A DNA stretch of 64,000 nucleotides from Bradyrhizobium erythrophlei (GCA_900129675.1 FSRD01000001.1:1849501-1913500), one strand, 5' to 3'; positions 31,200 through 42,202 are shown, numbered from the stretch's first letter. Program-made: numbers and translations. Notes: generated by a model not told the origin, from the sequence alone.

Positions 31200-31797
31200 C
31201 GAGTCATTTTTTGCATCAAAGCGGAATATTTCTGTTCATCCCCACGGGCAAATCAAAACTATAACTGCCGCCGTCCCGACCCGAAGAGGGGCGTATCATG
31301 ATCGTCACGAACGTTGGGCAGGGATGCGGTGGACGCGGCAGCGTCGGGCGCGATCGTCGTCGCAGGGCGGGTCCTTTGGACTCGTGAGCGAAGAGACGTC
31401 GCATCAGACGAACGGCGCTGAGGCGTACGGCGAAATCGTGTGGTCCTGGCACCCGTTGCTGGTGCTAAATCGGCGGAGGTCTTTGCGAGCCCAACCGGGT
31501 TCGACAAGATCGCCAATTCGTCGATGACGGTGGCAAAAGGAATTCGTCGCCGAGGAGAGCGCGCTATAAGCCGTAAAACCATTGCGCAGGGAATGTCGGA
31601 TTGCCTCCGCTGAACCTGTATGCTCGTGTGCGCACTCTTTTGTGCACACTGCGCACGAGACCGCGGGTGCAGCGTGCATCCGGCATTCCCCGCGCCCTCT
31701 TTTCTTATGGCGCGAAACCAAGGGCATCACCCGGGCGAATCGCGCCGCGGGATCGGGTAGGTGTGTGTGCATTTCACAGCCGTCATTGCGAGGAGAA
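31200..31797. repeat. Probable dispersed non-coding repeat block, ~600 bp
   Basis: No frame here gives a convincing protein. The sequence resembles a block I remember from many Bradyrhizobium-type intergenic regions, which yields ghost peptides with CTRDRGCSVHPAFP-like text. Inside it are CTCGTGTGCGCACTC..GCACACTGCGCACGAG (31623-31663), a strong dyad, and at the far right CGTCATTGCGAGGAG, the first bases of the 35231 repeat family, cut short before the IS end. A structured RNA or a non-autonomous element are both possible. Confidence 0.5.
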
Positions 31798-31798
31798 T

Positions 31799-33405
31799 CC
31801 TAGCAGCCTGTCGGACTGAGGTGTCGATCTTGGCATGTGCAGACGATGGCGTGCTGCACCTGGGTGACGGACGGATTCAATAGTCCCTGAGGGACGAATG
31901 CGACGTCAGCGAGCATTCCGGTGCCGAGCGGAACGCCGCGTAGGGACGGCGGGCGCTTCAAGCGGCCGCCAGGGCGAACATTCGCTTCATATTCCACGCC
32001 ATGGTGACGAGGCTCCACTCACCTTGCACCTTCTCAAGGCCGCGCAACAGGAACTGGCGGAAGCCCATCACCGATTTGATGATCCCGAACACCGGTTCCG
32101 GGGTCTGCTTGCGCAGGGCATAGAGCTTCTTGCCTTCGGGCGTCTGCAGACGGTAGCTCATGGCATCGAGCGCCGTTGGGTTCTGCGGCGCCGGCGGTGC
32201 TTTTGCAAAGCGCTCCGACAGGGGCGGATAATGCGATTGCCGGCCCTGCGCGATCATCGGGTCGATCTGCGCCGCCGCGCACAGCATGACGTTGGCTTCA
32301 CTGAAGTAGCCGGTGTCCGCCAACAAAGTGGTCGGCTTTCCCAGCTCCGCCGGCAAAGCCTCGATCCGCTTCAGCAACGGCTCGATCTGCTGCTTGTCGT
32401 TGGGCGCCTGAACCACCTGCGCGGCGATCACCAGGAGGCTGTTCGCCGCCACCACCGCCTGGGCGTTGTAGCACTGCTCGAAGCCACCGCCTGCCACCGG
32501 CATGATGCGCGACTCTTCGTCGGTCAGATTGATCTGATCGGTTGGCAGCGCACCTTCGGTAGGGGGCTGGGGCGGCTTGCCTCCGGACTTCTTGCCGGTG
32601 GCCTTGGCCTTTGCCGCACGCGCCGCCAGCTTGGCCTCATGCTCGGCCTTCTCCCGTTCATACCGCTCTTTGGCGCGGGCTTCGATCTTGGCGCGGGCCT
32701 CGGCAAGCTTCGCCAAGCGCTTCTCGCGGCGTGCCAATTCCTCAGGAATTGACATGCCGTCGGGCACATCCGCTTTGTCCGCGGCTTCCGCCCGCGCCAG
32801 CAGATCGGCCACTTCCGCCTTCAATTGCGCCTCAATCTTGCCGGCGTGCTCATACGACAGCGCGCTGTGCCGGCTGGCGTTGGCGTGGATCTTCGTGCCG
32901 TCGAGCGCAACGGTGCCGATCTTGAGCATCCCCATCTCGCGCGCCAGCTCCAGCAGCCGCACGAACAGCCCCTCGATCTCCTTGAGAAAGCGCCGCCGAA
33001 ATGTCGCGATCGTGTCGTGATCGGGATGGTCGTTCGCCGCAATGAAGCGGAACGCCACCGAATCGTACGTCGCCCGCTCCAGCTTCCGGCTCGAGAACAC
33101 GCCCGTCGCATATCCGTATACGAGCAGGCCCAGCAGCAGCGCGGGATGGTACGAAGCCGATCCCGCTCCCCGGTAGCTGTTGCTCATCGCCGAAAGATCC
33201 AGCCCATCAATGACCTCGACAACGAAGCGCGCCAAGTGCCTCTCAGGAAGCCACTCGTCCACCGACGGCGGCAGAAGGTATCCGGTCTCGCGATCGATCG
33301 TACGGAAATTGCTCAACGGCGCCCCACCCAGTCGAAGAAAGGCCGAATCAATGCATCGATTCTACCTAACCCCGCTCGCTCCGCTAAGTCCGACAGGCTG
33401 CTAGG
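31799..33405. mobile_element. Complete IS1182-type insertion sequence
   Basis: The ends are perfect 19-bp inverted repeats: CCTAGCAGCCTGTCGGACT at 31799-31817 and AGTCCGACAGGCTGCTAGG at 33387-33405. One transposase gene fills the 1.6 kb between them. Both ends contain CTAG (31800-31803 and 33401-33404), which may be the duplicated target rather than part of the element. The outside flanks belong to two different intergenic repeats, so it inserted in repeat-rich DNA without breaking a gene. Confidence 0.9.
31958..33316 (-). CDS. IS1182-family transposase
   Basis: A 452-residue DDE transposase, apparently intact. The N-terminal DUF772-like part reads YHPALLLGLLVYGYATGVFSSRKLER; the first Asp is in VALDGTKIHANAS, the second in LLADTGYFSE and the Glu in PEPVFGIIKSVMGFRQFLLRG. 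A Lys/Ala/Glu-rich predicted coiled coil (about residues 160-255) separates the first Asp from the rest of the catalytic fold. The start lies about 70 bp inside the right inverted repeat. Confidence 0.93.
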   Translation of the reverse strand: MSNFRTIDRETGYLLPPSVDEWLPERHLARFVVEVIDGLDLSAMSNSYRGAGSASYHPALLLGLLVYGYATGVFSSRKLERATYDSVAFRFIAANDHPDHDTIATFRRRFLKEIEGLFVRLLELAREMGMLKIGTVALDGTKIHANASRHSALSYEHAGKIEAQLKAEVADLLARAEAADKADVPDGMSIPEELARREKRLAKLAEARAKIEARAKERYEREKAEHEAKLAARAAKAKATGKKSGGKPPQPPTEGALPTDQINLTDEESRIMPVAGGGFEQCYNAQAVVAANSLLVIAAQVVQAPNDKQQIEPLLKRIEALPAELGKPTTLLADTGYFSEANVMLCAAAQIDPMIAQGRQSHYPPLSERFAKAPPAPQNPTALDAMSYRLQTPEGKKLYALRKQTPEPVFGIIKSVMGFRQFLLRGLEKVQGEWSLVTMAWNMKRMFALAAA

Positions 33406-33481
33406 GTGGGCAAAGCGCAGCGTGCCCACCAGTTCAGGCAAGATGGTGGGCACGGCGCAACTGCGCCTTTGCCCACCCTAC
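33402..33481. repeat. Extragenic palindrome (TAGGGTGGGCAAAG type)
   Basis: TAGGGTGGGCAAAGCGCAGC and GCGCCTTTGCCCACCCTA bracket GTGCCCACC...GGTGGGCAC, a near-perfect 80-bp dyad directly abutting the right IS end and just after the acyl-CoA synthetase gene. Confidence 0.8.
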
Positions 33482-33507
33482 GAGACCTGAGCGCAAGTCA
33501 GCTTTTT

Positions 33508-35193
<1,686 letters not shown>

Positions 35194-35230
35194 TTCGGTA
35201 AAATGTATTCCTCCAAGCCTATGTCCCCAT

Positions 35231-35379
35231 CGTCATTGCCTGCGACAAACGCGAAGCGTTTGCGCAAGGGAGCGCAAGCGACGAAGCAATCCATTCTTCC
35301 TTTGTGGGGCAAGATGGATTGCTTCGCGGAGCCTGTCATCGGACCGGCCAAAGGCCGGACCCGTTGGCTCGCAATGACG
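35231..35379. repeat. Extragenic repeat (CGTCATTGC...GAAGCAATCC... type)
   Basis: CGTCATTGC at the left and GCAATGACG at the right enclose AGCGACGAAGCAATCCATTC, ATGGATTGCTTCGCGGAGCC and TGTCATCG. The inverted copy at 45875-45995 is close to the reverse complement. It lies between the beta-lactamase-fold gene and the synthetase gene. Confidence 0.8.
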
Positions 35380-35391
35380 GTCTTTACCTCC

Positions 35392-36585
35392 TTAAGCCGC
35401 CTTCTGGCTGCTACCGGCATCGAGCCCGGCATAGACGCCGCGCTCGAAGCCCGCATAGGCTTCCAGGCATTTCTTGTCCACGAACGGCAACAACTGCATC
35501 AGGATCACGCCGGCGACGTTGCGCGCCGGATCGATCCAGAAATAGGTGTTGGCGAGGCCCGCCCAGGCGAGGCTGCCGGGGCTGCGGCCTTCCGCGGTCT
35601 TGGCGGTGTTGATCAGGAAGCTCAGCCCCCATTTCTTCACCTGGTCCGGATAGAGATCGACGTCGTTGGTGTACATCGGCGCCACCGAGATCATCTTGGT
35701 GACGCTGAGATCGCCGATGTGGTTCTGGCCCATCAACGCGACGGTCTCGGGCTTCAGCAACTGGTTGCCGTTGGCTTTGCCCTTGTTGAGGATCATCTGG
35801 CAGAACTTGATGTAGTCGCCGGCGGTGCCGTACAGGCCGCCGCCACCCATGTGGAATTCCGGATTTTGCTCCAGTTCGAACGGGGTCGGTGCCAGCGAGC
35901 CGTCCTCGCCGCGCGCATGCATGCCGACCAGCCGCTTGCGCAGGGAGTCCGTGATCTTGAAGCCGGTGTCGTTCATGCCGAGCGGCGTGAACATGTGGTC
36001 GCGCAGATAGGCATCGAGACGCTTGCCGCTCGCGGCTTCCACCGCCTTGCCGACGAAATCGATGTTGATGCCATATTCCCAGCGCGTGCCGGGATCGGAC
36101 ATGATCGGCGTCTTCAGTGCGGCGTTCTGGCAGGTGAAGACGTTTGGGGTTCCGGTCTTCGCCAGATATTGCGCGCCCTCGCCGTTCCACACGTCGTAGC
36201 AGAAGCCCGCGGTATGCGTCATGAGATGGCGCAGCGTGATCGGCTTCTTCGCCGCGCGCAGTTTCGGCTCACCCTTGGCATCAAAACCTTCCAGCACCTG
36301 CGGGGCGGCGAGATCCGGCAGCACCTTGCCGATCGGCTCGTCCAGCGACAGCTTGCCCTGCTCGACCAGTTGCATGCCGGCCGCCGCGGTGATGGCCTTG
36401 GTCATGGAGGCGATCCAGAACACGCTGTCGGCGGTCATGGCGTCGTCTTTCGACAGGTCGCGTTTGCCGAACGCACCCTGATAGATGATGTCGTTGCCCG
36501 TCGCCGCGATCGCGACGACGCCGGGAATCTCCTTCGCGTCGGTCTTCTGACGCAGAACCTGATCGATCTGAGCTTTGCTTTGCAT
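35392..36585 (-). CDS. Beta-lactamase-fold serine hydrolase (class C/esterase VIII type)
   Basis: A 397-residue penicillin-binding-protein-like hydrolase. The active Ser-x-x-Lys motif is SMTK (in FWIASMTKAITAAAGMQLVE) and the Tyr-x-Asn motif is YGIN (in RWEYGINIDFVGKAVE). GGGGLYGTAGDYIKF and WAGLANTYFWIDP follow as in family VIII esterases. No signal peptide is seen, so an intracellular esterase is more likely than a resistance enzyme. The ATG at 36585 has GGAGG 8 nt upstream; the frame is open further up but without coding character. Confidence 0.87.
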   Translation of the reverse strand: MQSKAQIDQVLRQKTDAKEIPGVVAIAATGNDIIYQGAFGKRDLSKDDAMTADSVFWIASMTKAITAAAGMQLVEQGKLSLDEPIGKVLPDLAAPQVLEGFDAKGEPKLRAAKKPITLRHLMTHTAGFCYDVWNGEGAQYLAKTGTPNVFTCQNAALKTPIMSDPGTRWEYGINIDFVGKAVEAASGKRLDAYLRDHMFTPLGMNDTGFKITDSLRKRLVGMHARGEDGSLAPTPFELEQNPEFHMGGGGLYGTAGDYIKFCQMILNKGKANGNQLLKPETVALMGQNHIGDLSVTKMISVAPMYTNDVDLYPDQVKKWGLSFLINTAKTAEGRSPGSLAWAGLANTYFWIDPARNVAGVILMQLLPFVDKKCLEAYAGFERGVYAGLDAGSSQKAA

Positions 36586-36928
36586 GGGGGGTCGCCTCCG
36601 GTTTATTTTTTTGGAGTGGGCAATCTTCCTCCCGTCCGTCGCGTCCCGCAAGCGCGGGCAAGTGGCCGCGGCCGATGTCGCGATCTCGTGATGGGCACTG
36701 CAACGCCAAGGAGAGAAGCAACCCAACTGCAACACTTCGCCACAATTAGCGGTGGACGGAAGGCAATGTCGGTGACCGGTCCGGGCATCCACGATAAATT
36801 GATCGCATTATAATTTGCGGTGCCGATTTTTGGAGTAAGACATTCAGATTCCAGCCCAAAATAGCGCTGCCGGCACTGAATGATTTGATGCAAATGGTTG
36901 TAACTTTGGAAGTTCCGAGGGAGCGGTG
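36586..36928. other. Divergent intergenic region without a gene
   Basis: 343 bp between the beta-lactamase-fold gene (minus) and the small hypothetical gene (plus). The right part is AT-richer than the surroundings and contains TATAAT at 36809-36814, but no matching -35 box is clear. Nothing else was recognised. Confidence 0.4.
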
Positions 36929-37249
36929 ATGATCTCGACCTGGAGTGAATGGAAGCGATATCCCCGCGCCGGGCGCGGCGAGAACATCGAAGCCCCGATC
37001 AGCCCTGGCCTTTACGAAGTCCGCTATGCCGGTACCGGCGCACTGCATTCATTCGAGGCGGTCGATAACGTTGCCCAGGCGCTGGCGCTGCTGACGGTCG
37101 GTTCCAGGTCGTGGTTCAGCCGCCGCGATCCCGCTTCCCTGCCGGATCTTGAATACCGCACCTGCGCGACCTCGTCCCGGGCCGACGCCAAGGCCGCCGC
37201 CGAACGCATGATCGGCCGCCGCGAAACCTATATGAGCGGCGCGGCCTGA
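36929..37249 (+). CDS. Conserved hypothetical protein, ~106 residues
   Basis: A small soluble protein: WSEWKRYPRAGRGENIEAPI, SPGLYEVRYAGTGALHSFEAVDNVAQAL, then RSWFSRRDPASLPDLEYRT and an AKAAAERMIGRRETYMSGAA end. The N-terminal half has a strand-rich look (S-P-G-x-Y-E-V-R). I do not recognise a family. The ATG follows GGGAGCGGTG closely and a GTG 3 nt earlier is also possible. It precedes the aldehyde dehydrogenase gene by 114 bp on the same strand but a functional link is not shown. Confidence 0.65.
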   Translation: MISTWSEWKRYPRAGRGENIEAPISPGLYEVRYAGTGALHSFEAVDNVAQALALLTVGSRSWFSRRDPASLPDLEYRTCATSSRADAKAAAERMIGRRETYMSGAA

Positions 37250-37363
37250 TTGTTTCGTTCCCTCAAAATTGCTTGAAGCAGCCGCGCGTTTGCGGCCGAT
37301 GCATTGAGGGCGGCTTCGGCCTATACTTGGGTCCAATAGCCAAGAAATCCGAGGAGTAACGCC

Positions 37364-38860
37364 ATGACCCCGTCCGTCGCCGCACGCGCTTCGCAACCCG
37401 CCACACCCTCGCTTCGCGACCGCCTGAAGGATTCCTCGCTGCTACGCGAGCAGTGCTATATCGACGGCGCCTGGACCGGCAAGGCATCGCGGCCGGTGAC
37501 CAATCCGGTCAACGGCGTGGAGCTTGCGAAAATCCCGGTTATGAGCACGGCCGAGACGACGCAAGCTGTCGAAGCCGCCGAGCGCGCGTTTCCGGCCTGG
37601 GCCAAGCTTACCGCCAAGCAGCGTTCCAACATCCTGCGTAAATGGTTCGACCTGATCATCGCGAACCGCGAGGATCTCGCGCTGATCCTCACCTCCGAGC
37701 AGGGCAAGCCGCTGGCGGAGGCGCTCGGCGAAGTCGATATCGGCGGCGCCTATGTCGAGTTCTTCGCCGAAGAAGCCCGCCGCGTCTATGGCGAAACCAT
37801 TCCAACCCAGCGGGCCGATGCGCGCCTGCTGGCGATCAAGCAGCCGATCGGCGTTTGCGGCGCGATCACGCCGTGGAATTTCCCATGCTCGATGATCACC
37901 CGAAAAGTGTCGCCGGCGCTGGCCGCGGGCTGCACCGTGGTGCTCAAGCCCGCCAATGAAACGCCGCTGACCGCGCTGGCGCTGGTGGCGCTGGCCGAGA
38001 AGGCCGGCGTGCCCAAGGGCGTGTTCAATATCCTCACCGGTAATTCGTCGGCGATCGGCAAGGTGTTGTGCGAGCATCCCGCGGTGCGCTTCGTCGGCTT
38101 CACCGGATCGACCGAAGTTGGAAAAATTCTCTATCAGCAGGCCGCGGTCGGCGTGAAGAAACTCGGCCTCGAACTCGGCGGCAACGCGCCGTTCGTGGTG
38201 TTCGACGACGCCGATATCGATGCCGCGGTCGAAGGCGCCATGGTCTCGAAATACCGCAACATGGGCCAGACCTGCGTCTGCGCCAACCGTCTCTATGCCC
38301 AGGACAAGATCTACGACCAGTTCGTCGAAAAACTCTCGAAGAAGGTCGCGGCGATGAAGGTTGGCGACGGCACCGAAGCCGGCGTGGTGCAGGGACCGCT
38401 GATCAACATGGATGCGATCGACAAGGTCGAAAAACACATCGCGGACGCGGTCAAAGGCGGCGCCAAAATCGTCACCGGCGGCAAACGCCACTCGCTCGGC
38501 GGCAGTTTTTTCGAACCGACGGTGCTTGCCAATGTCGCGCCCGACGCGCTGGTCGCGCATGAAGAGACCTTTGGGCCGCTGGCGCCGGTGTTCCGCTTCA
38601 AGGACGAAGCCGATGTGATCGCGATGTGCAACAACTCGCCGTTCGGCCTCGCCTCGTATTTCTATTCACGCGATCTCGGCCGGGTCTGGCGGGTGGCGGA
38701 AGCGCTGGAATCGGGCATGGTCGGCGTCAACACCGGCCTGATCACGACCGAAGTAGCCCCCTTCGGCGGCGTCAAGGAATCGGGCCTTGGGCGCGAAGGC
38801 TCGCATCACGGCATGGAAGAATATGTCGAGATCAAATACGTGATGATGGCGGGGGTGTAG
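37364..38860 (+). CDS. gabD: NAD(P)-dependent succinate-semialdehyde dehydrogenase
   Basis: Oxidises succinate semialdehyde to succinate (GABA shunt) with NADP. The 498 residues include the ALDH cofactor segment ITPWNFPCSMITRKVSPALAAGC, FTGSTEVGKIL, the general-base Glu in LELGGNAPFVVFDDADID, and the catalytic Cys in MGQTCVCANR. The EEARRVYGETIP and LGREGSHHGMEEYVEIKY segments favour GabD over other ALDH groups. The start ATG follows GAGGAGTAACGCC. Confidence 0.92.
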   Translation: MTPSVAARASQPATPSLRDRLKDSSLLREQCYIDGAWTGKASRPVTNPVNGVELAKIPVMSTAETTQAVEAAERAFPAWAKLTAKQRSNILRKWFDLIIANREDLALILTSEQGKPLAEALGEVDIGGAYVEFFAEEARRVYGETIPTQRADARLLAIKQPIGVCGAITPWNFPCSMITRKVSPALAAGCTVVLKPANETPLTALALVALAEKAGVPKGVFNILTGNSSAIGKVLCEHPAVRFVGFTGSTEVGKILYQQAAVGVKKLGLELGGNAPFVVFDDADIDAAVEGAMVSKYRNMGQTCVCANRLYAQDKIYDQFVEKLSKKVAAMKVGDGTEAGVVQGPLINMDAIDKVEKHIADAVKGGAKIVTGGKRHSLGGSFFEPTVLANVAPDALVAHEETFGPLAPVFRFKDEADVIAMCNNSPFGLASYFYSRDLGRVWRVAEALESGMVGVNTGLITTEVAPFGGVKESGLGREGSHHGMEEYVEIKYVMMAGV

Positions 38861-38872
38861 GCCGCACGGCGT

Positions 38873-39946
38873 CTAAAGGCTCTCCATGAACTCTCGCAGC
38901 CGCGGCGCCCATTTGTGGGCGTCGAGGCCGGACGCCGAATGGCCGTACTCACTGTCGAGCAGGAAATAGTTGGCATCGACGCCGGCGGCCTTTAGCGCCG
39001 GCATCACGGAAGCCGCGAGTTCGGGCGGAAACAGTTTGTCGGTCCGGGACAGGACATAGAGGACCTTCGATTTGATCTTGCCGAGTTGCGCGGTGACGTC
39101 GAAGCCGCGCAGCGCCTTGGCCAGGGTGATCAACGAGTTGGCATCGAAGCTTTCAGCCCATCGCTTGGCTTCCGCGCGGACCGCCGCTTCGATCTGTTCG
39201 GGGTCGGACATCGTGGTGCGCAGCCGGGTCTCGATGCCATAGGTCTTCAGCGTGGCGGAGCGGATCTGGATCATGCTCTCCAGCACCCCGCCATGATCGT
39301 AATAGTCGCCGCCGTTCCAGTTCGGATCCTGCGACAGCGTTGCGAGCAGGCGCGCCACATTGCCCTCGGCGCGCTCGCGCGGCACCAATGGCGCGGTGAC
39401 GACGGCGGCGATCCCGCGCATCATGCCGGGATAGTCGACCGCCCATTGAAAGCCCTGGAATCCGCCATAAGAGGGGCCAACGATCGCAACCAGTTTTTCG
39501 ATGCCGAGATCGGCGATCAGCAGACGCTGGGTGGCGACGATGTCGCCGACGGTGATGTCGGGGAATCGCGGTCCGTACCGCGTGCCCGACTCGGGATCGA
39601 TGCTCGCCGCGTTGGTCGAGCCGTAGGACGACCCCAGCATGTTCGGGCAGATGACGAAGAAGCGGTCGGTATCGACCGCCTTGCCGGGACCGACGAGCTC
39701 GTTCCAGCTGCCTTCGCCGGTCGATCCGCCGGGATCGATCATCTGCGGACCGCTGGTGTTGCCATGCGTGACCAGCACCGCGTTGTCGCGCTGCGGTGAC
39801 AGCTGGCCGAGCGTCTTGTAGGCGATCGTCACGGCCGGCATGACCGTGCCGCTCTGCAGGCGAAAATTCTCGATCTCAAAGGTCTTGGTTGTAAAAGCCT
39901 TGATCATAAAAGCCCTGGCATCAGCCGTCGAAATGTGTGCCGTCAT
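38873..39946 (-). CDS. MetX-like alpha/beta hydrolase (homoserine O-acetyltransferase family)
   Basis: A 357-residue alpha/beta-hydrolase. The nucleophile Ser159 lies in VGPSYGGFQGFQWA, the Asp in SRTDKLFPP and the His in DSEYGHSASG. The nucleophile elbow differs from the usual GGSMGG of MetX (Pro and Tyr instead), and the RXD-like acyltransferase marks are weak, so it may be a hydrolase rather than a true acetyltransferase. A later ATG (39907, MIKAFTTKTF) gives a more typical N-terminus. It converges on gabD with a 12-bp gap. Confidence 0.8.
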   Translation of the reverse strand: MTAHISTADARAFMIKAFTTKTFEIENFRLQSGTVMPAVTIAYKTLGQLSPQRDNAVLVTHGNTSGPQMIDPGGSTGEGSWNELVGPGKAVDTDRFFVICPNMLGSSYGSTNAASIDPESGTRYGPRFPDITVGDIVATQRLLIADLGIEKLVAIVGPSYGGFQGFQWAVDYPGMMRGIAAVVTAPLVPRERAEGNVARLLATLSQDPNWNGGDYYDHGGVLESMIQIRSATLKTYGIETRLRTTMSDPEQIEAAVRAEAKRWAESFDANSLITLAKALRGFDVTAQLGKIKSKVLYVLSRTDKLFPPELAASVMPALKAAGVDANYFLLDSEYGHSASGLDAHKWAPRLREFMESL

Positions 39947-40003
39947 GTTCTCGACCCCGGTGGACGCGCTACCTCAGCACGCCGGCGGTCAAAACACAAA
40001 GCC

Positions 40004-42202
40004 CTACCGCCGCAGCACCGCGATGGTGCGGTTGGCAAAGGTCAGCCGCTCGGCCATGACCGAGACGAAATAGGTCAGCAGCTTGTGGCTGAGTTCGGGG
40101 GCAGCGGCCTTGATCGCCTCGAACTGATGGGTGTTCAGCACGTAGAGCACGCTCGCGACTTCGGCCTGGATCGTGGCGCTGCGCGGCGCCTGCGAGACAA
40201 GGCCCATTTCGCCGATCGTGGTGTAGCGGCCGAGGCTTCGCACCCGGGTGGTGCGGCCCTCATCCGCCGGAACCATGATGCCGACGCGCCCGTCCAGAAT
40301 GAAATGCATGGAATCGGCAGCTTCGCCGGCGCGAACGATGATTTCACCGGCCTCGACCTCGACGCGATGACAGCGGCGGACCAGTTCGTCAGCGTCATAT
40401 TCGTCGCCGAGCATCTGGGCGAACCAGTCGCGCAGGCTGGCTTCCTCCTGCTCCAACCCCTGATGTTGGGTGATGAGCTCGTTCTCGCACCATTCCAGGG
40501 CGTGATCCAGTTCGGGAATGACACTCACCTCGTTCGAGATGAACTCGCTCGACCGCAGGACTTTCTTGGCCGCGGCGGAAAGGTGCACCAGCACCAGCTT
40601 GACGCCGAGGTCGTGCGCGCTGCGCTTGATCTGCGCGAAACTGTAGGCGGCCGATGAATCGATGCCGGTGACAAGCTTGAAGTCGAAGATGAGATAGCGG
40701 CATTCGGGACACCGCTGCAACAGCGCCTTGACGTGCTGATAGAGCCGGTTGGCCGAACCGAAAAACAGATAGCTCTGCAGGTTCAGGCCCTGGATCTTGC
40801 CGCCATGGGCCAGCAGCACCTCCTGGTCGCCGCGCGAGCGATCCAGCGAGCTGCGGTATTCCGAACCGTCAAAGCTGTATTTGATCGATTCGATCCGCGC
40901 CGCGCTCAGCGCAAAGGTCGCGCAGCCGATCACTACGCCGATCAGCACGCCGGGGACGAAGCCCCATCCCACGATGATGACGATGATCGCCAGCAGCGAC
41001 ACATATTCGGTCTTCGAGAGCCGCTTGCGCGACTCGACGATCCATTTGTGCAGCTGGTCTGTTCCCAGATAGATCAGGAGTCCGCCGAGAACGAATTTCG
41101 GCATATAGCCGAGCAGCTCGGGCGCGACAGCCAGCATCAGCACGGAAATGGCCGCGACAGTGAGGCCGGAGAGGCGGCCGGTGCCGCCGCTGCCGAGATT
41201 GAGAATCGAGCGGCTGATCGAAATGCAGCCGGGATAGCCCGCCAATGCGCCGGCCAGGATATTGGCGAGGCCGGTGACGTTCAGTTCCCGCTCCAGATCA
41301 GCCTCGCGATGGACGGCGACTTCGATGCCGGTGGTGTTGAAAAGCGTGCTTGAAGCGGTGACGAAGACGACGGCAACCAAATTGCCGAGCAGGTCCGGCA
41401 GGGCGTACCAGGGATAGTGGCGGAGTTCACTGGCGTTCCACGGCAGCATGAAGTGGGTCGGTGGTGGCGGCTGAAAGGTCCAGCCCGACGCCTGGGCCTC
41501 TTCAGGCGAGATGCCGAAGATCCAGAACGCAAGATGCGCCGCGATCACGCCGCCGATCAGAATGACCGGCAACCCCAACGAACGGCGCGAGCGACGCCAG
41601 GTCAAATTCAGGATCAGCGCCATGGCGCAGGCGGCGCTCAATTCGGACAGCGTGGTGAGGTTGGCGAACCGGTCGAGCGTTCCGAATTGCAGCCGGTGAC
41701 CGGTGATCACCCGGATCGCGCCCAGAACGATCAGCAGCCCGGTCGCGCCGAGAAATCCGCCGACGACGGGATAGGGGACATAGCGGATGGCCCGGCCCAT
41801 CCGCGTCACGCCGAAACCGCACAGCACGATGCCGGTTACGATCGTCGAAAAGCCGAGCGTGATCAGGGTAGGCGCGAGCAGCGGCGCTGTGGGATCGGTC
41901 GCAGCCATGCGCTCGACCAGCGAAGCGGCCAATATGCCGGTGATTGCCGCCGTGGAGCTGTCGGGACCTGCAATCGCAAAGGGCAGGGAACTGCCAAGCG
42001 CGAGCACGGCGGCCAGCACAGCCGACGTAATGAACGTGGCGGCGACACCATAGGACAGATAGGGCGCCAGCGGCCCGGCGAAGATTAGCAGCGCGTAGGA
42101 AAGGCCGAACGTAATGCTCAGAACGCTGGCAGCGCTGCCGCCGAGAACATCACTAAATGCGCGGCGCGCCCGCGGACCGAAATTAACAAATCGACTGACC
42201 AT
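40004..42202 (-). CDS. SulP-type anion transporter with STAS and cyclic-nucleotide-binding domains
   Basis: An inner-membrane anion transporter of 732 residues in three parts: a SulP membrane domain (about 20-440, 10-14 segments, with IAGPDSSTAAITGILAA near the N-terminus and YPGCISISRS in the middle), a STAS domain (about 465-565, with FDFKLVTGIDSSAAYSFAQIK), and a C-terminal cyclic-nucleotide-binding domain (about 600-720, with VRAGEAADSMHFILDGRVGIM and GEMGLVSQAPRSATIQAE, the phosphate-binding cassette). The substrate could be sulfate, bicarbonate or a dicarboxylate. The extra C-terminal domain suggests control by cAMP or cGMP. Confidence 0.9.
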   Translation of the reverse strand: MVSRFVNFGPRARRAFSDVLGGSAASVLSITFGLSYALLIFAGPLAPYLSYGVAATFITSAVLAAVLALGSSLPFAIAGPDSSTAAITGILAASLVERMAATDPTAPLLAPTLITLGFSTIVTGIVLCGFGVTRMGRAIRYVPYPVVGGFLGATGLLIVLGAIRVITGHRLQFGTLDRFANLTTLSELSAACAMALILNLTWRRSRRSLGLPVILIGGVIAAHLAFWIFGISPEEAQASGWTFQPPPPTHFMLPWNASELRHYPWYALPDLLGNLVAVVFVTASSTLFNTTGIEVAVHREADLERELNVTGLANILAGALAGYPGCISISRSILNLGSGGTGRLSGLTVAAISVLMLAVAPELLGYMPKFVLGGLLIYLGTDQLHKWIVESRKRLSKTEYVSLLAIIVIIVGWGFVPGVLIGVVIGCATFALSAARIESIKYSFDGSEYRSSLDRSRGDQEVLLAHGGKIQGLNLQSYLFFGSANRLYQHVKALLQRCPECRYLIFDFKLVTGIDSSAAYSFAQIKRSAHDLGVKLVLVHLSAAAKKVLRSSEFISNEVSVIPELDHALEWCENELITQHQGLEQEEASLRDWFAQMLGDEYDADELVRRCHRVEVEAGEIIVRAGEAADSMHFILDGRVGIMVPADEGRTTRVRSLGRYTTIGEMGLVSQAPRSATIQAEVASVLYVLNTHQFEAIKAAAPELSHKLLTYFVSVMAERLTFANRTIAVLRR

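Noticed and set aside
31404..31772. 122-codon minus-strand open frame in the repeat block
   Set aside because: Gives the type of peptide that comes from a repeated non-coding block; no domain and no ribosome site.
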